Assembly: GCF_014205845.1 (NCBI RefSeq)
Contig: NZ_JACHCR010000001.1
Coordinates: 62,001 to 126,000, forward strand
DNA: 64,000 nucleotides
Direction: 5' to 3'
From: Mucilaginibacter cryoferens
Lineage (GTDB): Bacteria; Bacteroidota; Bacteroidia; Sphingobacteriales; Sphingobacteriaceae
The notes below the pieces were generated by a model, which did not search any database, was not told the DNA's origin, and worked only from the letters and a program-made list of their open reading frames with translations. Each line of letters starts with the position of its first letter. Position 1 is the stretch's first letter. Shown here one piece after another: positions 43,260 to 51,512 of this stretch. The position numbers and the translations under genes were made by a program.

Positions 43260-44445
43260 TAAATAACTTAAATACCTCTCCTTTTTTAAATTCATTCCTT
43301 TCCAGGGGTAATTCTAAAAAAGCTTCGGTATCTGCTAAGTTAGCAAAATCGCCCGAACCATTTCCTTCAATAGGTGATGCCATTAACTGCCCCTGGGTAT
43401 TACTTTGCAGCTTTACCTGCAAATAATATTGCAAAGCCGGCTGAAACTGAAAATCTTTATTCAAAACCGCGTAAACAGGTAATGCAAGCGGCAAACCTAA
43501 GGTAGCGTTTAGCCAGGTTAAAAAGTACCGGTGCAGGCACATGAAGGTAGCCACAGGATTACCTGGAAACGCGAAAACCAGTGCCTTATCCTGGTATTGC
43601 CCAAACCAAAACGGTTTACCGGGGCGCTGGGCCACTTTATGGAAAACTTTGGTTACCTGCAAATCCTCCAATGCCTGTGGAATGTAATCAAACTTACCCA
43701 TGCTGATGCCGCCGCTTAGCAGCAGCACATCATAGTTTTGCAGGCAGTGTTGTATTTGGGTTTTGGTAATTTCAGGATCATCGGGAATATGCAGTATATC
43801 GGGCTGTATACCGTGCTGCTGTAAAACTGCCTTAACCGTGTAACTGTTTGATTTACGGATTTGGTAGGGTGATGGTGTTTGGTGCACATCCACCAATTCA
43901 TCTCCCGAAGATATGATCACCACACGTGGCATTTTCTTAACCACCAAATGGGTTTTGCCTACCGATGCCGCAATACTGATGATTGCCGGCGTTACCGGCT
44001 GACCGGCAGGGGCTAATACCCCTCCCTCCTTCTTATCTATCCCCCAGATATGAATATTTTGCCCGCTTTTAATGTCCCGAGCATGAATACTTGCCAAACC
44101 TGCCCGTATTTCCACATCCTCATACCGAACAACCGTATCTACCGATACCGGCAATGCTGCCCCCGTCATTATCTCAATACATTCATCCAGTTCATTAATA
44201 GCTACAGGCTCATCGCCTGCGGCCTGGGTTGCTTTGATGTGGAAAGTGTTGATACCATTTTTTATCGCCTGGTAATTAATGGCTATGCCATCCATAGTTA
44301 CCCGGTTAAAAGGCGGCAGGTCGCGGTCGGCCGTTATATCTTCGGCCAATACTTTGCCCAAAGCCTGTTCAAAGGGGATGGTTTCGTTGCCATACTCCCT
44401 TGTTTGGCCTAATATCAGCTTTTCGGCTTGTTCAACAGTGATCAT
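43249..44445 (-). CDS. moeA: molybdopterin molybdenumtransferase
   Basis: MoeA inserts molybdate into adenylated molybdopterin. It has 398 residues. Domain order is the N-terminal MoeA domain (DRDLPPFNRVTMDGIAI, MTGAALPVSVDTVV), the MogA-like core (VVIISSGDELV, YDVLLLSGGISMGKFD, PGKPFWFG, FAFPGNPVATFMC) and the C-terminal beta domain. The partner adenylyltransferase MogA/MoaB is not in this window. It is separated from moaC by a palindrome, from moaA by another. Confidence 0.94.
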   Translation of the reverse strand: MITVEQAEKLILGQTREYGNETIPFEQALGKVLAEDITADRDLPPFNRVTMDGIAINYQAIKNGINTFHIKATQAAGDEPVAINELDECIEIMTGAALPVSVDTVVRYEDVEIRAGLASIHARDIKSGQNIHIWGIDKKEGGVLAPAGQPVTPAIISIAASVGKTHLVVKKMPRVVIISSGDELVDVHQTPSPYQIRKSNSYTVKAVLQQHGIQPDILHIPDDPEITKTQIQHCLQNYDVLLLSGGISMGKFDYIPQALEDLQVTKVFHKVAQRPGKPFWFGQYQDKALVFAFPGNPVATFMCLHRYFLTWLNATLGLPLALPVYAVLNKDFQFQPALQYYLQVKLQSNTQGQLMASPIEGNGSGDFANLADTEAFLELPLERNEFKKGEVFKLFRFH

Positions 44446-44450
44446 ATTTT

Positions 44451-44537
44451 TAGCTTAAGGCTAAAGACAGAAAGCTTAGCGCCTTTGATCTGCTTAGCAT
44501 TTCGTTTAAACTTATTTTGACTTTCAGCCTTAGGCTT
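44451..44537. repeat. imperfect palindrome between moeA and moaA
   Basis: TAGCTTAAGGCTAAAGAC (44451-44468) pairs imperfectly with GACTTTCAGCCTTAGGCTT (44519-44537). It fills the 94-bp gap between the two genes. Confidence 0.6.
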
Positions 44538-44539
44538 CC

Positions 44540-45529
44540 CTACCCCCCAATAGTTGCCATTGATTCGTGGATGCCAGGATGTATAACACGCAATTTTTCG
44601 GCTTCCCAACCATCGGCAGCACGATTGCCGAAAGCATTTAATAAAGCAGATTGGAGTTCGGCCTCGCTTGTTCCGGCACGCATCAGATCTTTAATATTCA
44701 GGCCGCCATCATCATACAAACAGGTTTTCAATTCGCCTTGCGGAGTTATCCTGATACGGTTACAGGTGCCGCAAAAGGTGCGCGAATAAGCTGCTATAAT
44801 ACCTACCGTACCTTTATACCCTGGTATCTGATAGTTATAGGAAGTGGAATAAGCCGGATCATCTATCTTCTTTATCTGCGGATATTTTGTTTTGATCTCA
44901 TCCAATATCCGCACATAATCCCATTGTAAACCAGTGTACAAATGGCCGTCGCCGTTAAAAGGCATTTCTTCAATAAACCTAACGCTTACTGGTAAATCTT
45001 TGGTCATCTGTACTAGCGGGATAATATCCTGCGTGTTTTTGCCATCCATCACCACGGCGTTTATTTTCACTTCTATATCGTGCTTTAGCAAAGCATCTAA
45101 GGTAGCCATTACGTTGGTAAACTCATCCCTGCGGGTAATGGTAAAAAAGCGGTTGGCATCCAGCGTATCCAGGCTTAGGTTTACAGATCGTACACCTATC
45201 TTTTTCAACTCCGGCACATGGGGGGCCGTTAACACGCCATTGGTGGTGAGGCTTAACTCCTGCAATCCATCCAGTTGCGATATAGCGGTAAGCAACTGCA
45301 TAATATCTTTACGTACAAAAGGCTCGCCGCCGGTTATCCTTATCTTTTGGATACCCATTTTTACCAGTAAGGCACAGCTTTGCAGCATTTCTTGGTAGTC
45401 CATCAACTCTTTACGCGATAGCCAGTTGAGGCCATCTTCGGGCATACAGTAAAAACAGCGCAGGTTGCAACGGTCTGTAACTGCCAGGCGCAGGTAATTG
45501 ATGTTTCGGCCGTGGTTATCTATTAACAA
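44540..45529 (-). CDS. moaA: GTP 3',8-cyclase (radical SAM)
   Basis: Radical-SAM enzyme starting Moco synthesis from GTP. It has 329 residues. The SAM cluster motif is RCNLRCFYCMPE near residues 20-31 (CxxxCxxC). The C-terminal GTP-binding cluster is FCGTCNRIRITPQGELKTCL near residues 256-275. The protein ends in the conserved Gly-Gly (MATIGG). It begins the minus-strand Moco group. Confidence 0.96.
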   Translation of the reverse strand: MLIDNHGRNINYLRLAVTDRCNLRCFYCMPEDGLNWLSRKELMDYQEMLQSCALLVKMGIQKIRITGGEPFVRKDIMQLLTAISQLDGLQELSLTTNGVLTAPHVPELKKIGVRSVNLSLDTLDANRFFTITRRDEFTNVMATLDALLKHDIEVKINAVVMDGKNTQDIIPLVQMTKDLPVSVRFIEEMPFNGDGHLYTGLQWDYVRILDEIKTKYPQIKKIDDPAYSTSYNYQIPGYKGTVGIIAAYSRTFCGTCNRIRITPQGELKTCLYDDGGLNIKDLMRAGTSEAELQSALLNAFGNRAADGWEAEKLRVIHPGIHESMATIGG

Positions 45530-45764
45530 GTGGAATAATTTACTGCGTATATAATTTAGTTAACAAATTTGCGGTTTTTGAGTTTCATGATCGTTACCGT
45601 AAAAGTAAAAATTACAAATTTGTTCATTGTGGTTTAAATGTACTTTTTTGTTGGTAAAATTGATGATATTGGCTATTATAAACTGTAACACGGCTTTCCC
45701 TATAGCGATGGGTTTGAAACCCATCGCTATAGGGAAAGGGCGATTATCTCATCGAAATATCTTA
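45530..45764. other. divergent spacer with two CAAATTTG sites
   Basis: A 235-bp region between moaA (-) and a lipoprotein gene (+). Ten-base inverted arms AACAAATTTG (45562-45571) and CAAATTTGTT (45615-45624) flank 43 bases. The perfect palindrome at 45694-45738 lies nearer the lipoprotein gene. Confidence 0.4.
45694..45738. repeat. perfect 45-nt palindrome
   Basis: Twenty-two-base arms (CTTTCCCTATAGCGATGGGTTT and its exact complement) meet around a single central G at 45716. There are no mismatches and no T-tract, and it lies 27 bases before a lipoprotein start. It has the look of a REP-like or small mobile hairpin element, or a cruciform-forming regulatory site. Confidence 0.75.
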
Positions 45765-46232
45765 ATGAAACGTAACATTATCTATCTATTGTTTTTAATT
45801 TGTTTCTTTTCGGCATGTAACCAACAGCCGAAAAAGCAAACGGCTCCTGTCACTTTGCCCAATAGTGATGGTGTAGTTCTCCATAAAAGCAAAGAAGTTT
45901 CCATTATTTCGTTAATAGCAAATCCGGATAAATACGAGGGCGAGGAGATAAGAGTGATTGGTTATCTGCATATAGAATTTGAAGGTAACGTTTTATGCCT
46001 GCATAAAGACGACTATGATAACGCAATAAGTAAAAATGCCATTTGGGTTGATGTAACACGTTTAGCAATTGATAGTTTAAAAAAGTATAGTGATCATTAT
46101 GTGATTATAGCAGGAACATTTGACAGCCGCATGCGTGGACACATGGATATGAATAGCGGCAGTATTAAAAATATAACGCGATTGGATTTATGGGAACCTG
46201 CCAAATGGAGAACTGTAACAGAGAAGAAATAA
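45765..46232 (+). CDS. lipoprotein of unknown function (155 aa)
   Basis: Start set at ATG 45765 (MKRNIIYLLFLICFFSAC), with lipobox FSAC at Cys18; the frame continues upstream through the palindrome but that part is not protein-like. The mature domain (VSIISLIANPDKYEGEEIRVIGYLHIEFEGNVLCLHKDDYDNAI...) resembles small OB-fold-like periplasmic domains ('NPDKYEGKxVxVxGYL'). No function can be given. The xdhC gene starts 12 bp after its stop, so they may be co-transcribed. Confidence 0.7.
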   Translation: MKRNIIYLLFLICFFSACNQQPKKQTAPVTLPNSDGVVLHKSKEVSIISLIANPDKYEGEEIRVIGYLHIEFEGNVLCLHKDDYDNAISKNAIWVDVTRLAIDSLKKYSDHYVIIAGTFDSRMRGHMDMNSGSIKNITRLDLWEPAKWRTVTEKK

Positions 46233-46244
46233 CCTAACTACCCA

Positions 46245-47396
46245 GTGAAAGAACTAAAAGATATCATAACCGCCTTCAACATAGCGCACAAAGCCGGTAA
46301 ACAAACCGCCCTGGCAACTGTGGTGCATGTAGAGGGATCATCCTATCGCCGCGCAGGTGCCCGTATGTTGATTACCGAAGACGGACAGCTTACCGGTGCC
46401 ATAAGCGGTGGCTGCCTGGAGGGCGATGCCCTGCGCAAAGCGCGATTGGTGATGGCCCAAAACAAGCCCATGCTGGTTACCTACGATACTACTGATGATG
46501 ACGACGCCAAATTTGGTGTAGGCCTGGGTTGCAATGGCATTATCCATATACTTATTGAGCCTATTGATCCCGTCCGTCAGTATAACCCTATCCAACTATT
46601 CGGCCAATTTTTGGGCAAACGCGAGCCCGTGGTCCTCATCACCCTGTTTAGCATGAACAATAAGCAGGCCCCGCAGCCAGGCACTTGTTTACTGCTTGAT
46701 ATGGACGAACAGATCACCGGTCAATTTCCGGATGATGCCATTAAGGATGCGTTGCTCTCTGATGCCAAACACGTGCTGGCACATGGCAACTCGGTAACCA
46801 AAACCTATTTATATGGCGATAAGTTTACCTGCTTTATTGAGTTGATGGAGCCCACCGTTTCGCTGGTTATTTTTGGTGCGGGTAATGATGCTATCCCGTT
46901 GGTACAAATTGCCGCTACCCTGAGCTGGATAGTAACCATTGTTGATGGCCGGTCTAACTACGCCATCCCTGAAAGATTCCCCCTGGCTAAACAGGTTATC
47001 ACCTCCAAACCCGAAAATAGCTTACAACATATAAGGATAGATAACCGTACTGCAATAATCCTGATGACACACAACTATAATTACGATGCCTGCGTATTAA
47101 AGCAATTGCTGCCGCTCGGCGCCTCTTACATCGGGGTGCTGGGACCCAAAAAACGACTACAACGAATGCTGGATGACTTTACCGATGAAGGTATAAAAAA
47201 CACCCCACAACAGTTGGAAAGCGTATTTGGACCGGCCGGTTTGGATATAGGATCTGAAAATGCCGATGAAATTGCCCTCTCCATCATTGCCGAAATGCAG
47301 GCCGTGTTAAAGAGCCGTACAGGTACATCATTACGTTACAAAACCACTATCCATAACCGCCAACCGCAGCAAATTGTACAGCAAACTTTGCCATAA
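46245..47396 (+). CDS. XdhC/CoxI-family molybdoenzyme maturation protein
   Basis: A 383-residue protein of the XdhC/CoxI family, which binds Moco and helps sulfurate and insert it into xanthine-dehydrogenase-type enzymes. The N-terminal XdhC domain is VVHVEGSSYRRAGARMLI...GAISGGCLEGD. The C-terminal Rossmann-like domain begins VSLVIFGAGNDAIPLVQIA. The start is a GTG 12 bp after the upstream lipoprotein gene. No xanthine dehydrogenase or aldehyde oxidase gene is in the window; the client is presumably encoded elsewhere. Confidence 0.88.
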   Translation: MKELKDIITAFNIAHKAGKQTALATVVHVEGSSYRRAGARMLITEDGQLTGAISGGCLEGDALRKARLVMAQNKPMLVTYDTTDDDDAKFGVGLGCNGIIHILIEPIDPVRQYNPIQLFGQFLGKREPVVLITLFSMNNKQAPQPGTCLLLDMDEQITGQFPDDAIKDALLSDAKHVLAHGNSVTKTYLYGDKFTCFIELMEPTVSLVIFGAGNDAIPLVQIAATLSWIVTIVDGRSNYAIPERFPLAKQVITSKPENSLQHIRIDNRTAIILMTHNYNYDACVLKQLLPLGASYIGVLGPKKRLQRMLDDFTDEGIKNTPQQLESVFGPAGLDIGSENADEIALSIIAEMQAVLKSRTGTSLRYKTTIHNRQPQQIVQQTLP

Positions 47397-47415
47397 CAAA
47401 AACTGAACAACACGA

Positions 47416-48003
47416 ATGACGGGGATAATTATACTTGCAGCGGGTGCATCCAGCCGCTTTGGATCGCCAAAACAAAACCTGGTTTACCAGGGTAAAACAT
47501 TATTACAACGCGCCATACAAACAGCCATCACATCGGCCTCCTGCGATTGTGTGGTGGTAGTTTTAGGAGCTAATGAGGGTGAAATACGGCCCAGCATATC
47601 AGATCAGCAAGTACACATTGTTTACAACCCCGGCTGGCAGCAAGGTATGGCCTCATCCATCAGCTTAGGCATATCAGAATTGCAGCGCCTGGAGCCCCTG
47701 GTAACATCGGCACTGCTTATGCTTTGCGATCAGCCTTTTGTTGATCCGCTGTTGCTTTATCAGCTAACCGAGCGCAAAGCCGAAAACGACAGCGGCATCA
47801 TCGCCTGCGAATACAAAAACATACTTGGTGTACCCGCCCTGTTTGACGAAAAATACTTTGGCGAACTAAAAGCCCTGAAAGGCGGTGAAGGAGCCAAAAC
47901 ACTCATCAGCACACACGCAGATGATGTAATGTCGGTACCGTTTGGCCTGGGAGCCATTGATATTGATACCATTGAAGATTTTGAGAAACTGAACAGGGGG
48001 TAA
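47416..48003 (+). CDS. MocA-like molybdenum cofactor cytidylyltransferase
   Basis: A 195-residue nucleotidyltransferase with the N-terminal IILAAGASSRFGSPKQNLVYQGKTL motif and a metal-binding MLCDQPFVDP loop near residue 100. Family members couple CMP (MocA) or GMP to molybdopterin. Its place 19 bp after xdhC favours making MCD for a xanthine-dehydrogenase-type enzyme, distinct from the MobA route to MGD. Confidence 0.85.
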   Translation: MTGIIILAAGASSRFGSPKQNLVYQGKTLLQRAIQTAITSASCDCVVVVLGANEGEIRPSISDQQVHIVYNPGWQQGMASSISLGISELQRLEPLVTSALLMLCDQPFVDPLLLYQLTERKAENDSGIIACEYKNILGVPALFDEKYFGELKALKGGEGAKTLISTHADDVMSVPFGLGAIDIDTIEDFEKLNRG

Positions 48004-48009
48004 CCTGTG

Positions 48010-48092
48010 TGGGGTTACGGGTTGCCAGGATCGAGTGTCGGGGTTCGGAGTATTTTTCTTAAACCCGAACCTCGAAACACCAACCCCGCGCC
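48010..48092. repeat. imperfect palindrome between convergent genes
   Basis: 'ggggttacgggttg ... tcgagtgtcggggttcgg' is loosely complementary to 'cccgaacctcgaaacaccaacccc'. It lies between the mocA-like gene (+) and the J-KTSC gene (-). Confidence 0.5.
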
Positions 48093-48098
48093 TGAAAA

Positions 48099-48542
48099 TT
48101 ACGCTGTAGCAACCAGCCTGTTCACACTCCGGTAAACAAATTCGGTATAAATATGCCTGCGGGCAAATCTTCCCGGCGAATCGGCATTAATCAGTTTTAC
48201 ATAAACCGCTTTCGGCACATCAAAGTACTCATATTCGTTACCATCCAAAAACGTTATCTTCAACACCTGCGATTTGTATTCAAAATCGGCAATGTTAGAT
48301 AATGTGGTAGTAGCATTATATTCGGCTACCGATTGCGCGCGGGTTTCTGGCGCAATACTTACCAAAAAATGGTAGGCCTCAATAATGGTTTTGCTTTTTT
48401 CTTCAGCCTCAACCCTGCTCTCATCCTGAAACTTATCCGGATGCCAGGTTTTCATCATGTTGCGGTAGTTGGATTTTAATTCCTGCAGTTCTGCAGCTTC
48501 GGTAACGTTTAAAAGCTTCCTGTAGTCGACAATTTTTTTCAT
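48099..48542 (-). CDS. J-domain / KTSC-domain fusion protein
   Basis: A 147-residue protein with an N-terminal J domain (residues about 5-65, YRKLLNVTEAAELQELKSNYRNMMKTWHPDKF) containing the HPD tripeptide that stimulates DnaK ATPase. It is joined to a C-terminal KTSC domain (about 85-143, SNIADFEYKSQVLKITFLDGNEYEYFDVPKAVYVKLINADSPGRFARRHI). KTSC domains often occur alone or on lysyl-tRNA synthetases, and their function is unclear. The product may recruit DnaK to a KTSC ligand. A -7 box lies about 80 bases upstream. Confidence 0.85.
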   Translation of the reverse strand: MKKIVDYRKLLNVTEAAELQELKSNYRNMMKTWHPDKFQDESRVEAEEKSKTIIEAYHFLVSIAPETRAQSVAEYNATTTLSNIADFEYKSQVLKITFLDGNEYEYFDVPKAVYVKLINADSPGRFARRHIYTEFVYRSVNRLVATA

Positions 48543-48620
48543 TGTATTAATTTTATTTTATCGTCGTTGAAGCTAAAAGCATGATAATTAAGCGCTTTGT
48601 TTTCAAGAAAATAATGGCGC

Positions 48621-48628
48621 AAAGGTAC
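48621..48628 (-). promoter_or_regulatory. -7 box (TACCTTTG) for J-KTSC gene
   Basis: Exact TAnnTTTG followed by CGCC on the minus strand, 78 bases before the ATG. Confidence 0.5.
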
Positions 48629-48948
48629 ACTTTTTACATCATATTTTATAGAGTAGCTCGCGAAATGATATTAAGTTTGATAGAGGCTTAACAATAACAT
48701 TATATAAGCCATAAAATAATACCGCCCAGGTAACCTATTTTAAACACGCGTACCATGACTGGGTAGTAAAAATCGATTCTCTGCAATGCCTATTCCGGTA
48801 TAGCCTGCCAACAGATGCTTCATACCGCACCTTTATGCCAGTACATTTCTACCTCCCACAAACTTGCAGCTCGCGGGTAATATGGTTGCAGCTTTTGGCT
48901 ACCCTTTATTGGTATTGTACGTAAGCTGGAAGCTTACTCCACCCTTAA

Positions 48949-48986
48949 AACAAACAGGCCCGGCCTAATGGCCGGGCCTGTTTGTT
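48949..48986 (-). terminator. strong terminator after galM
   Basis: Perfect 17-bp stem AACAAACAGGCCCGGCC / GGCCGGGCCTGTTTGTT with a 4-base loop. On the minus strand the stem ends in TTTGTT followed by TTAAGG. It lies 20 bases after the galM stop. Confidence 0.8.
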
Positions 48987-49006
48987 AATTATCTAAAGCT
49001 ACTGGA

Positions 49007-50185
49007 TTATTTTACTACCGAAAACTTGTATAGCGATTGTGTTTTATAAGTTTCGCCCGGTTTTAGTTGGGTTGATGGAAACTGTGGTTGGTTTGGCGAA
49101 TCTGGGTAATGCTGGGTTTCCATAGCAAATGAGGTACGGAACTCGTCTTTAATACCACGTTTCATGGCGTTTTTTGCTTGCATAAAGTTGCCGCTGTAAA
49201 ACTGTAGGCCGGGCTCTTCGGTAAATACTTCCATTTTGATGCCGCTTTTATCGCCTACCACAGTTGCAATTGGTGTGCTGATGCTGTGCTTGTTGAGTAC
49301 AAAGTTATGATCGTACCCTTTACCGTCTTTTAACTGCTGGTTATCATCGTTAATACGTTTACCAATGGTTTCGGGCGTAGTAAAATCAAACGGAGTGCCT
49401 TTTACAGGTTCAATTTTACCTGTGGGTATCAAACCTCCGTCAACAGGCACATAGTTATCGGCATCAATTTGCACCAGGTGATTAAGGATGGTTCCGCTGC
49501 CTTCGCCGTTGAGGTTAAAAAAGGCGTGGTTGGTAAGGTTTACAACGGTAGTTTTATCGGTATGGGCCTCGTAAACGCATTTAAACTCGTTGTTATCGGT
49601 AAGACTGTAAATAACTTTTACAGTAAGATTGCCGGGGAAGCCTTCTTCCATATCTTTTGACAGGTAAGTAAGTTCCAGTGTTGATGAATCTATTTGTTTG
49701 GCATCCCAAACTACGCTTTGGTAGCCGCTTTTACCGCCATGCAGTGTGTTTGGCGGGTTGTTGATGGATGATTGATAATCTTTACCATCTATTTTAAAAT
49801 GACCTTTAGCAATGCGGTTACCATAACGACCAATAGTAGCACCATAATAAGGCTCGGTTGATTTTTCGAAGCCTTCTACGCTTTCGTAACCTAAAACTAC
49901 ATCGGTAAGCTTACCATCTTTATTGGGCACCAGCAGGCTTACTATACGGCCACCATAGTTGGTGAAAGTTGCGGTAATACCGTTTTTGTTTTTAAGGGTA
50001 TACAGGTGGGTTTGTTTGCCGCCTATGGTCGACTCGAACGCCGAAGCGAATGATTTGGAGGTATCCGTTTTTGTGCTATCCGTCATATCGGTTGTTTTCT
50101 TTTGGGTTGATGATTGATTACAGGCCGCTAAAGATAGGCAGGCCGGTAATATTATCAACGATAGATTTTTAAATAAATGATTCAT
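49007..50185 (-). CDS. galM: aldose 1-epimerase lipoprotein (galactose mutarotase)
   Basis: Interconverts alpha and beta anomers of galactose or glucose. It has 392 residues with a lipoprotein signal (lipobox SLAAC, Cys22), so it acts in the periplasm or at a membrane surface. Motifs are GGRIVSLLVPNKDGKLTDVVLGYES, GATIGRYGNRIAKG, NTLHGGKSGYQSVVWD (His), the TNHAFFNLNG catalytic-His block, and the catalytic Glu in EPGLQFYSGN. galT follows upstream on the same strand with a 46-bp gap; galK is not in the window. Confidence 0.94.
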   Translation of the reverse strand: MNHLFKNLSLIILPACLSLAACNQSSTQKKTTDMTDSTKTDTSKSFASAFESTIGGKQTHLYTLKNKNGITATFTNYGGRIVSLLVPNKDGKLTDVVLGYESVEGFEKSTEPYYGATIGRYGNRIAKGHFKIDGKDYQSSINNPPNTLHGGKSGYQSVVWDAKQIDSSTLELTYLSKDMEEGFPGNLTVKVIYSLTDNNEFKCVYEAHTDKTTVVNLTNHAFFNLNGEGSGTILNHLVQIDADNYVPVDGGLIPTGKIEPVKGTPFDFTTPETIGKRINDDNQQLKDGKGYDHNFVLNKHSISTPIATVVGDKSGIKMEVFTEEPGLQFYSGNFMQAKNAMKRGIKDEFRTSFAMETQHYPDSPNQPQFPSTQLKPGETYKTQSLYKFSVVK

Positions 50186-50231
50186 AAAGTAGGCGTTTTA
50201 TTGGTTGGTTTAAAAGTAGTGGTTTTTTAAA

Positions 50232-51287
50232 TTATCCTTTTGCTTTATAATGCACTTCGCTTAAGCCACGCAGCTTTTCGGCAGCATACTCGGCAGTTAT
50301 ATCGCGCTGCGGATTGGCCAGCATTTCGTATCCTACCATAAACTTTTTTACCGTTGCAGAGCGTAACAGCGGCGGGTAAAAATGCATGTGCCAATGCCAG
50401 TATGGGTGCTCACCCATGTTTACCGGTGCCTGGTGCATACCGGCCGAGTATGGGAACGAGGTTTCGAACATATTATCGTACCTTACCGTTAGTCGTTTAA
50501 TGGCATCGGCAAGGGCATCTTTCTCCTCGTCGGTAAAGTAAAGAATGCTGGTGATATGTCTCTTACTTACTATCATAGTTTCGTAAGGCCAAACAGCCCA
50601 AAACGGAACCAGTACCACAAAGTGTTCATTCTCAAAAATAATGCGTTCCTGGCGTTTAAGCTCCAGGGCAACGTAATCACTCAGCAGGCTGCGGCCTTTT
50701 TGCTCAAAGTGAACTTTTTGCTGCTGGGTTTCTTTAGCAACCTCAACCGGAATGCTGTTTTGAGCCCATATTTGCCCATGCGGATGCGGATTGCTACAAC
50801 CCATAATATCGCCTTTGTTCTCAAATATCTGAATGTGTTTTATCCAGGGGTACGATGCCAGATCCTCAAACTCGGTTTGCCATACATCTACCACTTTGCG
50901 AATCTCGGCAGTTTGCATCTGTGGCAACGTAAGATCGTGGCGTGGGGAGAAACTAATAACCCGGCAAATGCCTTTCTGGCTGCTGGCTACCAATAATTCA
51001 TCGTCGTTAAGGCCGCCATCGGGTGTGTTTAACAGTAACGACGAATAATCGTTAGTGAAAACAAAGCTGCCTTTATAGTCGGGATTTTCGCTGCCATCGG
51101 CACGTTTGTTTGTTGGGCAAAGGTAGCACTGCGGCTCGTAAGCGGCACGGTCGTTAGCCTGTGTAGCTTCTACCTTTCCCTGCCACGGGCGTTTTGTGCG
51201 GTGCGGCGATACCAGTATCCAATCGCCGGTTAAAATATTTAAACGACTGTGCGGATGCTCCTTAAGATCAAAATTATTAGTCTCCAT
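50232..51287 (-). CDS. galT: UDP-glucose--hexose-1-phosphate uridylyltransferase
   Basis: Leloir-pathway enzyme exchanging UMP between UDP-glucose and galactose-1-phosphate. It has 351 residues. The nucleophile motif is [10 protein letters not shown] near residues 160-169 (HPHPH type, here N-P-H-P-H). A zinc-site CYLCP lies near residue 54, and the C-terminal [20 protein letters not shown] block ([13 protein letters not shown]) is typical. It is the first gene of galT-galM, with a -7 box 59 bases upstream. Confidence 0.95.
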   Translation of the reverse strand: METNNFDLKEHPHSRLNILTGDWILVSPHRTKRPWQGKVEATQANDRAAYEPQCYLCPTNKRADGSENPDYKGSFVFTNDYSSLLLNTPDGGLNDDELLVASSQKGICRVISFSPRHDLTLPQMQTAEIRKVVDVWQTEFEDLASYPWIKHIQIFENKGDIMGCSNPHPHGQIWAQNSIPVEVAKETQQQKVHFEQKGRSLLSDYVALELKRQERIIFENEHFVVLVPFWAVWPYETMIVSKRHITSILYFTDEEKDALADAIKRLTVRYDNMFETSFPYSAGMHQAPVNMGEHPYWHWHMHFYPPLLRSATVKKFMVGYEMLANPQRDITAEYAAEKLRGLSEVHYKAKG

Positions 51288-51345
51288 TGTGTAATTTATC
51301 CTGGTTTTGTTGGCTTGCGGTAATTGGTTATTACCGTTGATGTTT

Positions 51346-51353
51346 CAAAAGTA
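51346..51353 (-). promoter_or_regulatory. -7 box (TACTTTTG) for galT-galM
   Basis: Exact TAnnTTTG match on the minus strand, 58 bases upstream of the galT ATG. Confidence 0.4.
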
Positions 51354-51456
51354 GAAAAATAAATGTAAACCATACATTTAAAATAAAAAAGATTAGCCAA
51401 CTCTAAATCCCCCTCTAAAGTGGAGACGTTAAAACACCTTATTAAAAGTACGCCAT

Positions 51457-51490
51457 AAAAAAAAAGCGACGGACGATTGCCCACCGCTTT
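51457..51490 (-). terminator. terminator after Lys/Ala-rich gene
   Basis: On the minus strand AAAGCGGTGGGC and GTCCGTCGCTTT pair imperfectly around a short loop and are followed by a run of nine T. Confidence 0.7.
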
Positions 51491-51512
51491 CAAGTAAATT
51501 AGTTAGTTCAGG

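Larger units (their letters stand above)
48543..49006. other. 464-bp spacer between J-KTSC and galM genes
   Basis: Holds the J-KTSC promoter (48621-48628) and the galM terminator (48949-48986). Between them, about 48710-48915, one plus-strand frame stays open for some 60 codons (…YFKHAYHDWVVKIDSLQCLFRYSLP…) without a start or recognisable family. It could be a gene remnant or chance. Confidence 0.4.

Noticed and set aside
45627..45764. Upstream extension of the lipoprotein frame through the perfect palindrome
   Set aside because: The part encoded by the palindrome is not protein-like, and the ATG at 45765 gives a clean lipoprotein signal peptide.
35297..48003. Molybdenum-cofactor riboswitch in the Moco island
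   Set aside because: Looked upstream of moaA, moaC, moeA and moaD; only short spacers with simple inverted repeats, no multi-stem aptamer that I can recognise.
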